Source of the DNA: Methylocystis echinoides
GTDB taxonomy: Bacteria > Pseudomonadota > Alphaproteobacteria > Rhizobiales > Beijerinckiaceae
Assembly: GCF_040687965.1 (NCBI RefSeq)
Contig: NZ_CP156084.1
Location: 882,501 to 946,500 of the forward strand
Reading direction: 5' to 3'
DNA: 64,000 bases
Below, one piece after another: positions 44,501-52,911 of this stretch. The notes beneath the pieces were generated by a model that saw only the letters and a list, made by a program, of their open reading frames with translations, ran no database searches and was not told the DNA's origin. The position numbers and the translations under genes are program-made. Each line of letters opens with the position of its first letter. Position 1 is the first letter of the stretch.

Positions 44501-44971
44501 GGGCTTCGCCGAGATGATCTCCCCGATCTGGCCCTGCCGGACCAGCGACGGCGACCGCGCGCCGGTCGCGGCGTCGGCGAACAGCAGTTGCACGTCGCGG
44601 GCGCGGACTTCCTTGCCGTTGATTCGGTAGGTCGAACCCTGCTCGCGCTCGATGCGGCGGGTGACTTCGATCTGGTCGGCGTCGTTGAAGCCCGCGGGCG
44701 CGAGACGCGCGGAATTGTCGAGGACAAGGCCGACTTCAGCGAAATTGCGCGCGGCGCGCGACCCGCCGCCGGAGAAAATCACGTCGTCCATGCCGGACGC
44801 GCGCATGTTCTTATACGAGTTTTCGCCCATGACCCAACGCAGGGCTTCGACGAGATTCGACTTTCCGCAGCCGTTCGGCCCGACCACGCCGGTGAGGCCG
44901 GAGTGGATCAGGAAGTCGGTCGGTTCGCAGAAGCTCTTGAACCCCAGAAGTCTCAGGCGTTCGAATTTCAT
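41516..44971 (-). CDS. smc: Chromosome segregation SMC protein
   Basis: A 1151-residue SMC ATPase that forms a ring with ScpA/ScpB for chromosome compaction and segregation. The N-terminal Walker A GPNGCGKS is at 31-38, with long coiled coils on both sides of a hinge near 480-620. The C-terminal LLSGGEQALTAMSL signature is followed by ICVLDEVDAPLDD (Walker B). The very Ala/Arg/Glu-rich coils leave long open frames on the other strand, which are not genes. Confidence 0.97.
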   Translation of the reverse strand: MKFERLRLLGFKSFCEPTDFLIHSGLTGVVGPNGCGKSNLVEALRWVMGENSYKNMRASGMDDVIFSGGGSRAARNFAEVGLVLDNSARLAPAGFNDADQIEVTRRIEREQGSTYRINGKEVRARDVQLLFADAATGARSPSLVRQGQIGEIISAKPQARRRILEDAAGVAGLHSRRHEAELRLNAASENLTRLEDVLKQVESQGDSLRRQARQAARYREVAAKIRQNEALVALVSYQIAADQLRDAAQKLEADILNVQARTLAQAEAAKLQAIAAHELPKLRDKEAEAGAAVHRLVAARQALEADEQRAKQRISELARQIEQFMRDLEREKALIEDAAEVAERLEEERAELLGADLQDDDRESEARERLAEIEATLAETESALSDVQQQLAGVNARRAAIESALRDENGRVARFQAEVTRLDTEFALIAGQGGGAEEAQRLAEAFELAAEEAQAADEAAQMAEEAQREAREAEAAARHPVEQAALKAQRLETEVRTLENLLHAGAGGLWAPVVDAMAVEKGYETALGAALGDDLDASAETSAPAHWALTADAGDPALPNGVRSLGEMVEAPPALRRRLAQIGVVLRAEGESLRKLLKPGQRLVSKEGDLWRWDGFTQAAEAPTPAARRLTEKNRLAELRAEAARARAEADALAEELESAREATRLATLADAAARDAQRRARARLEEARERHSAAERRMAQIGQRLSALEEAKAQTLANLDEAAQKRESLAAELDGLDEPASLAGAMESLRARAMVERAQAGEARAALATLRNDASARAARVAAIGREIASWAERRDRAQDRLGELEERLESAREEQERLAEAPDAFLDQRRALMNALEDAEAARRDASDARAEAETRLAEADRAARAALDAMSAAREEKARSEAQLEAARQRAADVERAIQHDLETTPAALAGLAGVAEGDELPDIAEVERRLESLRADRERLGAVNLRAEEELTEIDAQRERMVAERDDLAEAIKKLRAAIASLNKEGRERLLAAFDKVNAHFKELFTLLFDGGSAELQLVESEDPLEAGLDILARPPGKKPQTMTLLSGGEQALTAMSLIFAVFLTNPSPICVLDEVDAPLDDSNVERFCDLLEEMRKKTDTRFVTITHNPITMARMDRLFGVTQAERGISQLVSVDLEQAEKFALAS

Positions 44972-45181
44972 GCGTCAAGAGCGCCACAAAAGAAGGGTGA
45001 AAGCAAGAAAACGCTCGCAATATCTTGTGGAAGCGACGCGAGGCGCGACTCTTTGCGCTCGCTTGGCCGCGGCGCGCCGCCTTTTCCTGTTGCATTGCAG
45101 GAATTGACTTGAAAGAGTCGACGGGCGGCGCGGACCACTCGTCTTCGCCGGTGGGCTTCATGCTCCAGATGGGGACCAGGC

Positions 45182-45766
45182 TTGCTGGAGACGCTTTCCC
45201 GCGACGAGGATCTCTGGGTGTTCGGCTATGGCTCCCTGATGTGGCGCCCCGGCTTCGACTACGTCGAAAGCGCCCTCGCCTGGGTTCATGGCTATCACCG
45301 CTCCCTCTGCATCTTTTCTCACGTCCATCGGGGCACGCCGGAGCGGCCGGGCCTGGTCCTCGGTCTCGACAGAGGCGGCTGCTGCCAGGGCGTGGCCTTC
45401 CGCGTCGCGGCCCGGGACCGCGAGCGCACCGTCCGCTATCTGCGCGAACGCGAGCTCGTGACGGCCGTCTATCTCGAAAAGACGGTGGGCGTGCGATTCG
45501 CCGAAGGGAGCTGCGTCAACGCGCTGGCCTATGTCGTCGACCGCAGCCACCGCCAATACGCCGGCCGCCTGCCCATTGAGGAAATGACCCGTCTCGTCGC
45601 CGAAGGCGTGGGACTGACCGGCGACAACCCCTCCTATGTGCGCAACACCTACGAGCACTTGATGCAGCTCGACATTCACGACGCCGATCTCGCCGAAATC
45701 GTACGCCGGCTCGACCGATGTTCCTGCCGGACGGTCCCCGCGGCCTCCGCCGGCCAGGACATCTGA
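45182..45766 (+). CDS. ChaC-like gamma-glutamylcyclotransferase
   Basis: A 194-residue enzyme of the glutathione-specific ChaC type, which cleaves glutathione to 5-oxoproline and Cys-Gly. The substrate loop FGYGSLMWRPGF begins at about residue 14, and the RERELVTAVYLEK segment contains a candidate catalytic glutamate. The only in-frame start that fits is TTG at 45182, with GGGGACC upstream. It diverges from smc. Confidence 0.88.
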   Translation: MLETLSRDEDLWVFGYGSLMWRPGFDYVESALAWVHGYHRSLCIFSHVHRGTPERPGLVLGLDRGGCCQGVAFRVAARDRERTVRYLRERELVTAVYLEKTVGVRFAEGSCVNALAYVVDRSHRQYAGRLPIEEMTRLVAEGVGLTGDNPSYVRNTYEHLMQLDIHDADLAEIVRRLDRCSCRTVPAASAGQDI

Positions 45767-45790
45767 GGCGCCCATCATTCTCGCGCGAGC

Positions 45791-45817
45791 AAAAAAAGGC
45801 CGGGGCAAGCCCCGGCT
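45791..45817 (-). terminator. Rho-independent terminator
   Basis: GCCGGGGC (45799-45806) and GCCCCGGC (45809-45816) form a perfect stem with a two-base loop. The A-run at 45791-45797 becomes seven T on the minus strand. It therefore ends minus-strand transcripts coming from the tract at 45820-46050 or the gene at 46053. Confidence 0.88.
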
Positions 45818-46052
45818 GCTAGGACACACACGCAACCCGCATTTTACAAGACGCCTTGCACTCGCACGCTCGACCACGCTCACGCAACGACGACACACGC
45901 AAGGCAGCAACGCTCACACAACGACGACCTGACGACCATGCACGAAACGCGACCTACGCTCACGCCGCCGGAGCATTCGCCGATCCGAGCAACCGAGATC
46001 GCGGCTCCCTTTTTATCGGGGTTCAGGCGCCCCCTTTGGAATCAGAGCCGCT
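45818..46052 (-). ncRNA. Candidate small RNA or structured 3' UTR with direct repeats
   Basis: This noncoding tract has a strong strand bias: rich in A and C on plus, so G and T on minus. It contains two near-identical 19-base direct repeats (45876-45894 and 45910-45928, ACGCTCAC then CAACGACGAC, 34 bases apart) and a third partial copy at 45956. It runs straight into the minus-strand terminator at 45791. It may be the 3' end of the 46053-46445 transcript or an independent sRNA; no clear promoter is seen. Confidence 0.4.
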
Positions 46053-46445
46053 CTAGTTGAGAAGCGACCCCGAAAGATCGCGCGCGGTTGCGTCCCCGGC
46101 GCAGAAATGGACATGCCACTCGTCGACGCCGAGTTCTCGCGCCAGACGGGCGAGCGGCGGCTTGGTCCCGTTGTCACGCGCCGCAAGGACGCATAAGGGA
46201 CGAAGGGAGCCGCCGCCCCGGGCCACGCCAATGACGACGCCGCCGTCGAGGTCGGAAATGAAACCTTCCTCTCCCCGCTGGAAAACGGAGCAGACATAAC
46301 GCCGGCCCGAAACGCCTCGCCAGGAGAAGAAGCGGCCGCGCAGGACATTCGCCTCGGCGAGCGAATCGAGCTCCTGACCGCGTGGCGTCAGACCGTTCGA
46401 CGAACGGGGCGGCAAAAAAGGCGAAAAACCGTGATCACGACGCAT
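46053..46445 (-). CDS. Small hypothetical protein
   Basis: A 130-residue protein beginning MRRDHGFSPFLPPRSS from ATG 46445, with AGGCAGG about 8 nt upstream. The middle has GRRYVCSVFQ and SDLDGGVVIGVA, followed by an ELGVDEWHVHF segment. It has no signal peptide or helix. It resembles short rhizobial hypothetical proteins in pattern, but I cannot name a family. Isolated, followed by the repeat tract and terminator. Confidence 0.65.
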   Translation of the reverse strand: MRRDHGFSPFLPPRSSNGLTPRGQELDSLAEANVLRGRFFSWRGVSGRRYVCSVFQRGEEGFISDLDGGVVIGVARGGGSLRPLCVLAARDNGTKPPLARLARELGVDEWHVHFCAGDATARDLSGSLLN

Positions 46446-46866
46446 GACAGCCTGCCTACCAGAGCAAAACAGGAACAATGCTAGAACAAACCATGCCCCC
46501 GGTCAATGACCGAACCCCGCGTGTCAGAGGATGGGGACAACGCCGACGCGCCGTCGTGCGACGCAGGGCGCCACCCTCTCACCCGGTTTGTTGCATGGCG
46601 CACAGCTTCCTCGCCGTGCGCCGACGCGCAGCACGAACCCCAACGTTTGCGCTCGTTTGAAGCCTAGACATGGGAAACGATTCGTCCGGTTCAAGCTAGA
46701 GCGCGACAATAAAACGCACAACTTTTACGTTCGTTCAACGCGCCCCGCAATTTTTTTGATTTTGTGGTGGTCGTGCGCCCGATGGGACGCCGCGCGCCCC
46801 ATGCGGGAACGCCGCCAAAACCCTCGGTTTCGAGGGGGGCCCTGGTTTTCGCGTCTTCCGACGGCG
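46446..46866. other. Intergenic region between glyQ and the small hypothetical gene
   Basis: These 421 bases include an AT-rich patch near 46700-46770 and the glyQ terminator. Open frames here have poor composition and no recognisable product. Confidence 0.5.
46817..46837 (-). terminator. Terminator downstream of glyQ
   Basis: CCCTCG (46821-46826) pairs with CGAGGG (46831-46836) around a four-base loop. Four T follow on the minus strand, about 30 nt after the glyQ stop. The stem is short. Confidence 0.5.
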
Positions 46867-47799
46867 TCAGCCGTTGGCGCCGCCGCCCGCCGTGCGCAGC
46901 CAGGCGGCGCCGCAGGCCTTGGCCAGCTCGCGCACCCGCAAAATATAGCTCTGCCGCTCGGTGACGGAGATCACGCCTCGCGCGTCCAGCAAATTGAAGG
47001 CGTGGCTCGCCTTGATGCACTGGTCATAGGCGGGCAGCGCCATGAGATGCCGCTCGTCGCCGGAGCCCGCGCCGAAATCGAGCAGGCGCCGGCACTCGGC
47101 TTCGGCGTCCTTGAAGTCCTCGAACAGCTTCGACGTATCGGCGGCCTCGAAATTATGGCGCGAATATTCCTGCTCGGCCTGCAGGAAGACGTCGCCATAA
47201 GTGACTTTCTCCGCGCCGTCGCGGCCGTTGAAGTTCAGCTCCATGATGCTGTCGACGCCCTGCAGATAGCAGGCGAGGCGCTCGAGCCCATAGGTGAGTT
47301 CGCCCGACACCGGCGCGCATTCGAAGCCCGCCACCTGCTGGAAGTAGGTGAATTGCGAGACTTCCATGCCGTCGCACCAGCACTCCCAGCCGAGCCCCCA
47401 GGCCCCGAGCGTCGGGCTCTCCCAATCGTCTTCGACGAATCGGATGTCGTGAAGGGTTGCATCGAGGCCGATTGCGGCGAGCGAGGCGAGATAGAGATCC
47501 TGGAGATTGGCCGGCGACGGCTTCAAGATTACCTGGAACTGGTAATAGTGCTGCACCCGGTTGGGGTTCTCGCCATAGCGCCCGTCCTTGGGGCGCCGGC
47601 ACGGCTGCGCGTAAGCCGCGCGCCAGGGCCTGGGGCCGAGCGCCCGCAGGGTCGTCGCCGGATGAAAGGTGCCGGCGCCCATCTCCATGTCATAGGGCTG
47701 CAAAATGACGCAGCCCTGCGCCGCCCAGAATTTCTGAAGCGTGAGAATCAGGCCCTGGAAGGAGCGCGTGGGGGAGAGATCTTCGGCAATCGGGGTCAT
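46867..47799 (-). CDS. glyQ: Glycyl-tRNA synthetase alpha subunit
   Basis: The alpha subunit (310 residues) of the bacterial alpha2beta2 glycyl-tRNA synthetase, holding the class II catalytic core. [25 protein letters not shown]-type sequence at the N-terminus, [16 protein letters not shown] and the [13 protein letters not shown] motif 3 are clear. The beta subunit gene glyS is not downstream, where it is often found with one spacer gene; instead a terminator follows. Confidence 0.97.
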   Translation of the reverse strand: MTPIAEDLSPTRSFQGLILTLQKFWAAQGCVILQPYDMEMGAGTFHPATTLRALGPRPWRAAYAQPCRRPKDGRYGENPNRVQHYYQFQVILKPSPANLQDLYLASLAAIGLDATLHDIRFVEDDWESPTLGAWGLGWECWCDGMEVSQFTYFQQVAGFECAPVSGELTYGLERLACYLQGVDSIMELNFNGRDGAEKVTYGDVFLQAEQEYSRHNFEAADTSKLFEDFKDAEAECRRLLDFGAGSGDERHLMALPAYDQCIKASHAFNLLDARGVISVTERQSYILRVRELAKACGAAWLRTAGGGANG

Positions 47800-47949
47800 G
47801 CGGGCTTCCTGTCGCGGCGCAGAAGCAGTTACGGGCGCCGCCGCCTGCGGTCAATGGCCGCGCGACTCGTTCCAATTTGAAGCAAAGTCGATCCGGCTGC
47901 GAAAGCGCTCGGAAACCATTCCGAAAGTCATGCGCGCTAGCGTTAGCCC

Positions 47950-49065
47950 ATGCGTAACCATGTGTCGTCTCCCCGTGTTCGCGCCCCGCGGCGGGCGCAC
48001 AAAATCGCACCGGCGCTCGGCGGCGTCGTCCTCTCCCTGATGACCGGCGGCCTGCTTTACTCCTTCGCCGAAAATCCGCCCGAGCCGACCCTCGACGTCG
48101 CCGAGCTGGAGCCGGCCGGCGCCGGTCTTCGCGGCTCCCTCCTTGCGGACATCGGTCCGCATGCGCCCACCGCCTTTGCGCCCCGCAGCGCCGGCATGAG
48201 AGCGCAAAACCTCTTCATCGCAAGAGCGGAGGCGAAGCCGCAATCGGCCGATCAGCCCTGGCAAGCGGCAGAGGCGCCGACCCCGCCGGCGCGGCCCGCC
48301 GCTCTCGAGACAGAGAAGGCGGCCGCGCTGGAGGCCGCGACTCTGGACGCGCCGACGCCGCCGCGCCGTCCGGCGGAGCTCTCCGTGGCGCTGAAGCCGG
48401 AACCGCCCAAGGAGCAAGCGCCCTCCCTCGCCCAGGACGAGCCGCGGGCGCCCGCGCGCCAGATGGCGCGGGCTGCTTCGGGCTCGACCGTTGTTCCCGC
48501 TGCGCCGGCCGATGGGCGCAGCTTCTTCGAGCGCCTCTTCGGCGGCGCGCCCCAGACGGCGTCGGCGGTGACGCCGGGTCGCCCGAATCGCGAGGTCATG
48601 GCCTATGCCGCGACGCCGGATACGGGCGGGCTGTTCGGCGGATTGCGCAGCGCCGTCGCCCCCGCCAATCCCGCTGCGCGCTTCGATCGTTACACCGCGG
48701 TCTACGACATTTCCGCCCGCACCGTTTACATGCCGGACGGCGCACGGCTCGAAGCGCATTCGGGCCTGCGCGAGCATCTCGACGATCCGCGCTACGTGCA
48801 TCTGCGCATGCGCGGGCCGACGCCGCCGCATCTTTATATGCTGACGCCGCGGGAGGCGCTGTTTCACGGCGTCGAGGCGTTGCGCCTCACCCCGGTCGGC
48901 GGCGAGGGGGCGATTTTCGGCCGGGCCGGTCTGCTCGCGCACACTTATATGCTCGGGCCGAACGGCGATTCGAATGGCTGCGTGTCTTTTCGCGACTACA
49001 ACGCCTTCCTCCAGGCCTATAAGCGCGGCGAGGTGCGCCGACTGGCGGTGGTCGCGCATCTCTAG
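47950..49065 (+). CDS. Tlde1-like (DUF2778) L,D-transpeptidase-fold protein, copy 1
   Basis: A 371-residue protein with one N-terminal membrane helix (about 22-40), a long Pro/Ala-rich periplasmic linker and a C-terminal DUF2778 domain (about 245-371). The catalytic pair is H331 (LLAHTYMLG) and C344 (SNGCVSF), as in the L,D-transpeptidase fold of the Tlde1 family. Tlde1 proteins cut or exchange peptidoglycan peptides; this anchored one may modify the cell's own wall. No immunity gene or secretion gene is adjacent. A terminator separates it from its paralogue. Confidence 0.85.
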   Translation: MRNHVSSPRVRAPRRAHKIAPALGGVVLSLMTGGLLYSFAENPPEPTLDVAELEPAGAGLRGSLLADIGPHAPTAFAPRSAGMRAQNLFIARAEAKPQSADQPWQAAEAPTPPARPAALETEKAAALEAATLDAPTPPRRPAELSVALKPEPPKEQAPSLAQDEPRAPARQMARAASGSTVVPAAPADGRSFFERLFGGAPQTASAVTPGRPNREVMAYAATPDTGGLFGGLRSAVAPANPAARFDRYTAVYDISARTVYMPDGARLEAHSGLREHLDDPRYVHLRMRGPTPPHLYMLTPREALFHGVEALRLTPVGGEGAIFGRAGLLAHTYMLGPNGDSNGCVSFRDYNAFLQAYKRGEVRRLAVVAHL

Positions 49066-49079
49066 GCGATCCGCGTCCG

Positions 49080-49110
49080 ACGCGCCGTCTTTCCGAAACG
49101 GCGCGTTTTT
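49080..49110 (+). terminator. Rho-independent terminator after the first Tlde1-like gene
   Basis: A perfect 9-bp stem (ACGCGCCGT at 49080-49088, ACGGCGCGT at 49098-49106) with a nine-base loop, followed by five T. Confidence 0.88.
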
Positions 49111-49377
49111 CTGTCAGCGGCCTCAATTCAAGCAGACAACGAGAACGCAACTATCAGATTTAACTAGTTCTTTTTGCCTGGACACGCTATAGCGCCTTGC
49201 GCCAAGCTGTCCGGGGACGGCCAAGAATTCGCCTAATTCAAGCCCAAGCAAGGCCGCGATGCTTTTCCAGAGTGTTGCTGCGGCGTTCTTGCGCGCCAGC
49301 TGAGTCGGCCCCGGCGCGTGATTCGGATCCGCTGGGCGCCCCGCGAGGCGCGCCACGCAAGGTACTTCCGAGGGCGG
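49111..49377. other. Spacer before the second Tlde1-like gene
   Basis: Contains an AT-richer stretch around 49140-49200 with a TATAGC hexamer that may be part of the promoter of the next gene; no matching -35 is obvious. No gene seen. The full space between the two paralogues is 312 bases. Confidence 0.4.
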
Positions 49378-50454
49378 ATGTTGACGAAACCCCAGATTTT
49401 ACATGGCTTCCTGTCACGAGAGCGCGGCCGGCTCTTTGCTTATGTGGCGCTTGGCGGCGCCGCGCTGTCGTCGAGCCTTCTGATCGGCTGGCACGCCCAC
49501 CGACAAAAAGCGCTGGCCTCGGCCGAGACGCTGGCGGCGCCGACCGGCAACCCTTACGGGCCGCTGGTCGTCGGCCTCGGCCCCTGGGCCAAGACCGCCG
49601 CGGCGCCTGGGCAGAAGGTCGAAACGACGGCCGCGCTCGAGGCCCCCAAAGCCGAGCCCGCTGCGCCGACTGCCGAACCGCAGCTCATGGCCGAGGCGGA
49701 AGGCGCGTCCCCCGACGCCGACACCGTTCCCGTGCCGCCGCGCCGGCCGTCCGACCTCAAGATTCTGGCCAGTCGCATGGCGGCGCCCGCGCCGGAGCGC
49801 CAGGCCGCCCTGGCCGAGCCCGCGACGGCTCCCGCCCCGGCGGATAACCGCAGCTTCTTCGAAAAGATCTTCGGCGGCGCCGGCGCGCCGCCGCCGCCCT
49901 CCGCGCAGCCCGATGCGGGTCAGACCGGCCGCAACGCCCGCCGCCCGCAGCAGGCGCCGGCCCAAGCGCTCGCTTATGCCGCGCCCGAGACCACCGGCGG
50001 TCTTTTCGGCGGCCTCACCAATCCTGCCGCGCCCGCCGCGCCCGCTCAAAACGACGCCGTCGGCCCGGCGCCCCGCGCGGGCGCCGGAACCGCGGTTTAC
50101 GACATTTCGGCCCACACGGTTTACATGCCGGACGGCAGCAAGCTCGAAGCGCATTCGGGCCTGCGCGAATATCTCGACGATCCCCGCTATGTGCATGTGC
50201 GCATGCGCGGCCCGACGCCGCCGAGCGTCTACGCCTTGTCGCCGCGCGAAGCGCTGTTCCACGGCGTGGAGGCGCTGCGGCTCACGCCGATCAACAGCTC
50301 GGTTTACGGCCGCGCCGGCCTCCTGGCCCACACCTTCATGCTGGGACCGAACGGCGACTCCAACGGCTGCGTCTCCTTCCGCGACTACAACGCCTTTCTG
50401 CAAGCCTATAAGCGCGGCGAGGTGCGCCGGCTGGTGGTCGTCGCCCGTATGTGA
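49378..50454 (+). CDS. Tlde1-like (DUF2778) L,D-transpeptidase-fold protein, copy 2
   Basis: A 358-residue tandem paralogue of the preceding gene with the same plan: a membrane helix (about 22-40), a Pro/Ala linker with RSFFEKIFGG and TGGLFGGL boxes shared with copy 1, and a DUF2778 domain. The catalytic H318 (AHTFMLG) and C331 (SNGCVSF) are kept. ATG 49378 has GAGGG upstream; an in-frame GTG at 49318 is less likely. The linkers have diverged much more than the C-terminal domains. Confidence 0.85.
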   Translation: MLTKPQILHGFLSRERGRLFAYVALGGAALSSSLLIGWHAHRQKALASAETLAAPTGNPYGPLVVGLGPWAKTAAAPGQKVETTAALEAPKAEPAAPTAEPQLMAEAEGASPDADTVPVPPRRPSDLKILASRMAAPAPERQAALAEPATAPAPADNRSFFEKIFGGAGAPPPPSAQPDAGQTGRNARRPQQAPAQALAYAAPETTGGLFGGLTNPAAPAAPAQNDAVGPAPRAGAGTAVYDISAHTVYMPDGSKLEAHSGLREYLDDPRYVHVRMRGPTPPSVYALSPREALFHGVEALRLTPINSSVYGRAGLLAHTFMLGPNGDSNGCVSFRDYNAFLQAYKRGEVRRLVVVARM

Positions 50455-50552
50455 TTGCGCCCGTGCGGTTTTCGGCGCGGCGGCCGTGGACGTCGCGCCA
50501 ACGCCGCATATGTACCGCTTGTGAGGATCTCACTTCCAAGCGGGAGGTCGCC

Positions 50553-50969
50553 TTGCGTATCAACGCCCTCTTTCTTGCTTCCCTGTTCGTCGCGGCAAGC
50601 GTGCAAAGCGCCGCGGCGCGGGTGAATGTCCACATCGATCTCGGCAGCCAGCGCATGTATGTGAATTCGGCGCGCGGCAGCTACAGCTGGCCGGTTTCAA
50701 CGGCCAGGGCCGGCTACCGGACGCCGCGCGGCGTCTTCTCCGCCAAGGCGCTGCAGCCGATGCATTACTCCGCCAAATACGACAACGCGCCGATGCCGCA
50801 CTCGATCTTTTTCAACGGCGGCTACGCCATTCACGGCACCTATGCGACACGGGCGCTGGGCAGACCGGCGTCGCATGGCTGCGTGCGGCTGTCGCCCTGG
50901 AACGCGGCGCGGCTCTATTCGATGGTGCGGCAGGAAGGCGCGACCATCTCGATCAGCGGACGTCGGTGA
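50553..50969 (+). CDS. L,D-transpeptidase (YkuD domain)
   Basis: A 138-residue secreted enzyme that forms 3-3 peptidoglycan cross-links or attaches proteins. Signal peptide (LRINALFLASLFVAASVQSAAA), then a compact YkuD domain with H94 (IHGTY), H108 and C110 in SHGCVRL. The start is TTG 50553, directly behind a strong GGGAGG site; no in-frame ATG fits the signal peptide. It lies directly downstream of the two Tlde1-like genes on the same strand. Confidence 0.9.
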   Translation: MRINALFLASLFVAASVQSAAARVNVHIDLGSQRMYVNSARGSYSWPVSTARAGYRTPRGVFSAKALQPMHYSAKYDNAPMPHSIFFNGGYAIHGTYATRALGRPASHGCVRLSPWNAARLYSMVRQEGATISISGRR

Positions 50970-50977
50970 CCGGCCCG

Positions 50978-51652
50978 TCAGAGGGTCAGCGGGGGCAGCA
51001 GGGCCAGCGGCGCCTTCGAGCCCTTCACCCCGCGCAGCAGGATGCGGGTCGCCGGCGCGCCGGCGCGGGAATAAATCGGCTCAATGGCCACGCCGCCCAG
51101 CCGCCCGGCCACGGCGGCGAGACAATCGGCTAACGCGTCGGCGCGATGGATCATCGCGAATCGCCCGCCCGGGGCCAGCAGCGCGAGCGCGCCGCGCACC
51201 CATTCCGAGAGCGGCGCGGCGGCGACATGGGCGCGGGCCTTCGCCGCATCGGGCGTCACGCGCACACGCGCGGCCTCGTGAAACGGCGGGTTGGTGAGGA
51301 CCAGCGCAGCGCGCCCGTCGAGGAGACCGGCGGCGCGACGTGATGTCGCAGAGAGGATGTCCGCCTCAAAGACGCTGACGCGTGCGGCAAGGCCGTTGCG
51401 ATCGATATTTTCACGCGCCAGCGCGCAGCTCTGCGGATTGATCTCGACCAGGCCGACCCGCGCCTCGGGCGCATGGATCGCGGCCATGAGCCCGACGGCC
51501 CCGGCCCCGGCGCCAATGTCGAGAATGAGGCCGTCGACGTCAGGCGGCGTCGCAGCGGCGAGCAACACCGCGTCATGGCCGGCGCGATGGCCGCGGCCCT
51601 GCCGCAGCCGCAGCCGCCCCTCCATGAACCCGTCGATGTCGTCCCCGCTCAT
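50978..51652 (-). CDS. tRNA1(Val) A37 N6-methyltransferase-like protein
   Basis: A 224-residue Rossmann-fold SAM methyltransferase. Motif I is LDIGAGAGAVGL, and the NPPF catalytic motif (LVLTNPPFHEAA) indicates methylation of an exocyclic amino group. This matches TrmN6/YfiC-type enzymes acting on tRNA, but other N-methyltransferases share the motif. It converges on the L,D-transpeptidase and diverges from the polyprenyl synthase. Confidence 0.82.
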   Translation of the reverse strand: MSGDDIDGFMEGRLRLRQGRGHRAGHDAVLLAAATPPDVDGLILDIGAGAGAVGLMAAIHAPEARVGLVEINPQSCALARENIDRNGLAARVSVFEADILSATSRRAAGLLDGRAALVLTNPPFHEAARVRVTPDAAKARAHVAAAPLSEWVRGALALLAPGGRFAMIHRADALADCLAAVAGRLGGVAIEPIYSRAGAPATRILLRGVKGSKAPLALLPPLTL

Positions 51653-51808
51653 GATGGGCGATTAGTCACACGGCCGCCGCGTGGTCGGCAAGGCGTCCAT
51701 AACCCTCCGATCAGGCGGGGCGCGGCCCGAGGCGAGGCGTCGACTTGCCGGTAAGGGCGCAAGGCCGTAAATTGCCCCGCCGTTCAGGGTCAGGCCGTAG
51801 GGGGGTCC

Positions 51809-52819
51809 GTGGGTATCGTTATTCCGCTCGAAGAGAAAAAGGCCGCGGGCCTCGACAGCCTGCTCGACCTGATCCGCCCGGACCTCGAGCGCACCAATCA
51901 GCTCATCATCCAACGCATGGGCTCGGACGTTACGACGATCCCGGAAGTGGCGAACCACCTGATTTCCGCCGGCGGCAAGCGCCTGCGCCCGATGCTCGTG
52001 CTCGCCACCGCGGGCATGTGCGGCTACAAGGGCGACGGCCACCTCAAATTCGCCGCCGGCATCGAATTCATGCATACGGCGACCCTGCTTCACGACGACG
52101 TCGTGGACGAATCCAACATGCGGCGCGGCAAGATCGCGGCGCGCATGCTTTGGGGCAACCAGACCTGCGTGCTCGTCGGCGATTTCCTGCTGGGCCACGC
52201 CTTCAAGATGATGGTCGAGCCCGGCATGGTCCCGCCGCTCACCGTAGTCTCACAGGCCGCGGCCGTCATCGCCGAGGGCGAAATCCTGCAGCTCAACGCC
52301 GCCAAGGACACGACGACGACCGAAGACGCCTATATGGGCGTGATCCGGCGCAAGACCGCCGAGCTTTTCGCCGCCGCGGCGGAAGTCGGCGTGATGCTCG
52401 CCGGCAAGCCCAAGGCCGACGAGGCGGCGGCGCGCAGCTACGGCATGAATCTCGGCGTCGCCTTCCAGCTCATCGACGACGCGCTGGATTACGGCGGCTC
52501 CTCCGCCAAGCTCGGCAAGAATGTCGGCGACGATTTCCGCGAGGGCAAAATCACTCTGCCCGTCGTGCTCGCCTTCCGCCGCGGCAATGAGAAGGAGCGT
52601 GAGTTCTGGCGCCGCACGCTGGAGAAAGGCGAGATCAACGACGACGACGTCGAGACAGCTTGCGGTCTGGTGAAGAAGCACAAGGCGCTGGACGATACGA
52701 TCGAGCGCGCCGCCCATTACGGCGCCATCGCGCGCGACGCGCTCGAAATCTTCCCGTCGTCGCCGTGGAAGGACGCTCTGCTCGAAGTCGTCGATTTCTG
52801 CATCGAGCGCGTTTACTGA
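51809..52819 (+). CDS. ispB: Polyprenyl (octaprenyl/decaprenyl-type) diphosphate synthase
   Basis: A 336-residue trans-prenyl chain-elongating enzyme that makes the ubiquinone side chain. The first Asp-rich motif DDVVD is at 96-100, and the second DDALD at 223-227. The GGKRLRPML motif at about 56-63 and the C-terminal helix are normal. The start is GTG 51809, preceded by GGGGG. Chain length (C40 or C50) cannot be read reliably from the sequence. Confidence 0.92.
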   Translation: MGIVIPLEEKKAAGLDSLLDLIRPDLERTNQLIIQRMGSDVTTIPEVANHLISAGGKRLRPMLVLATAGMCGYKGDGHLKFAAGIEFMHTATLLHDDVVDESNMRRGKIAARMLWGNQTCVLVGDFLLGHAFKMMVEPGMVPPLTVVSQAAAVIAEGEILQLNAAKDTTTTEDAYMGVIRRKTAELFAAAAEVGVMLAGKPKADEAAARSYGMNLGVAFQLIDDALDYGGSSAKLGKNVGDDFREGKITLPVVLAFRRGNEKEREFWRRTLEKGEINDDDVETACGLVKKHKALDDTIERAAHYGAIARDALEIFPSSPWKDALLEVVDFCIERVY

Positions 52820-52911
52820 GGGCCGGGGCGAGGCCGCTTCGCAGGCTTGTCGATTCAGCTGAGGGCGGGCTTCGAGCCCGCCCTCCTCATATGCGCCTTC
52901 TGCGATTATCT

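Noticed and set aside
41960-45112. A 1050-codon plus-strand open frame opposite smc.
   Set aside because: An artefact of the Ala/Arg/Glu-rich coiled coils; the minus-strand frame has all SMC motifs.
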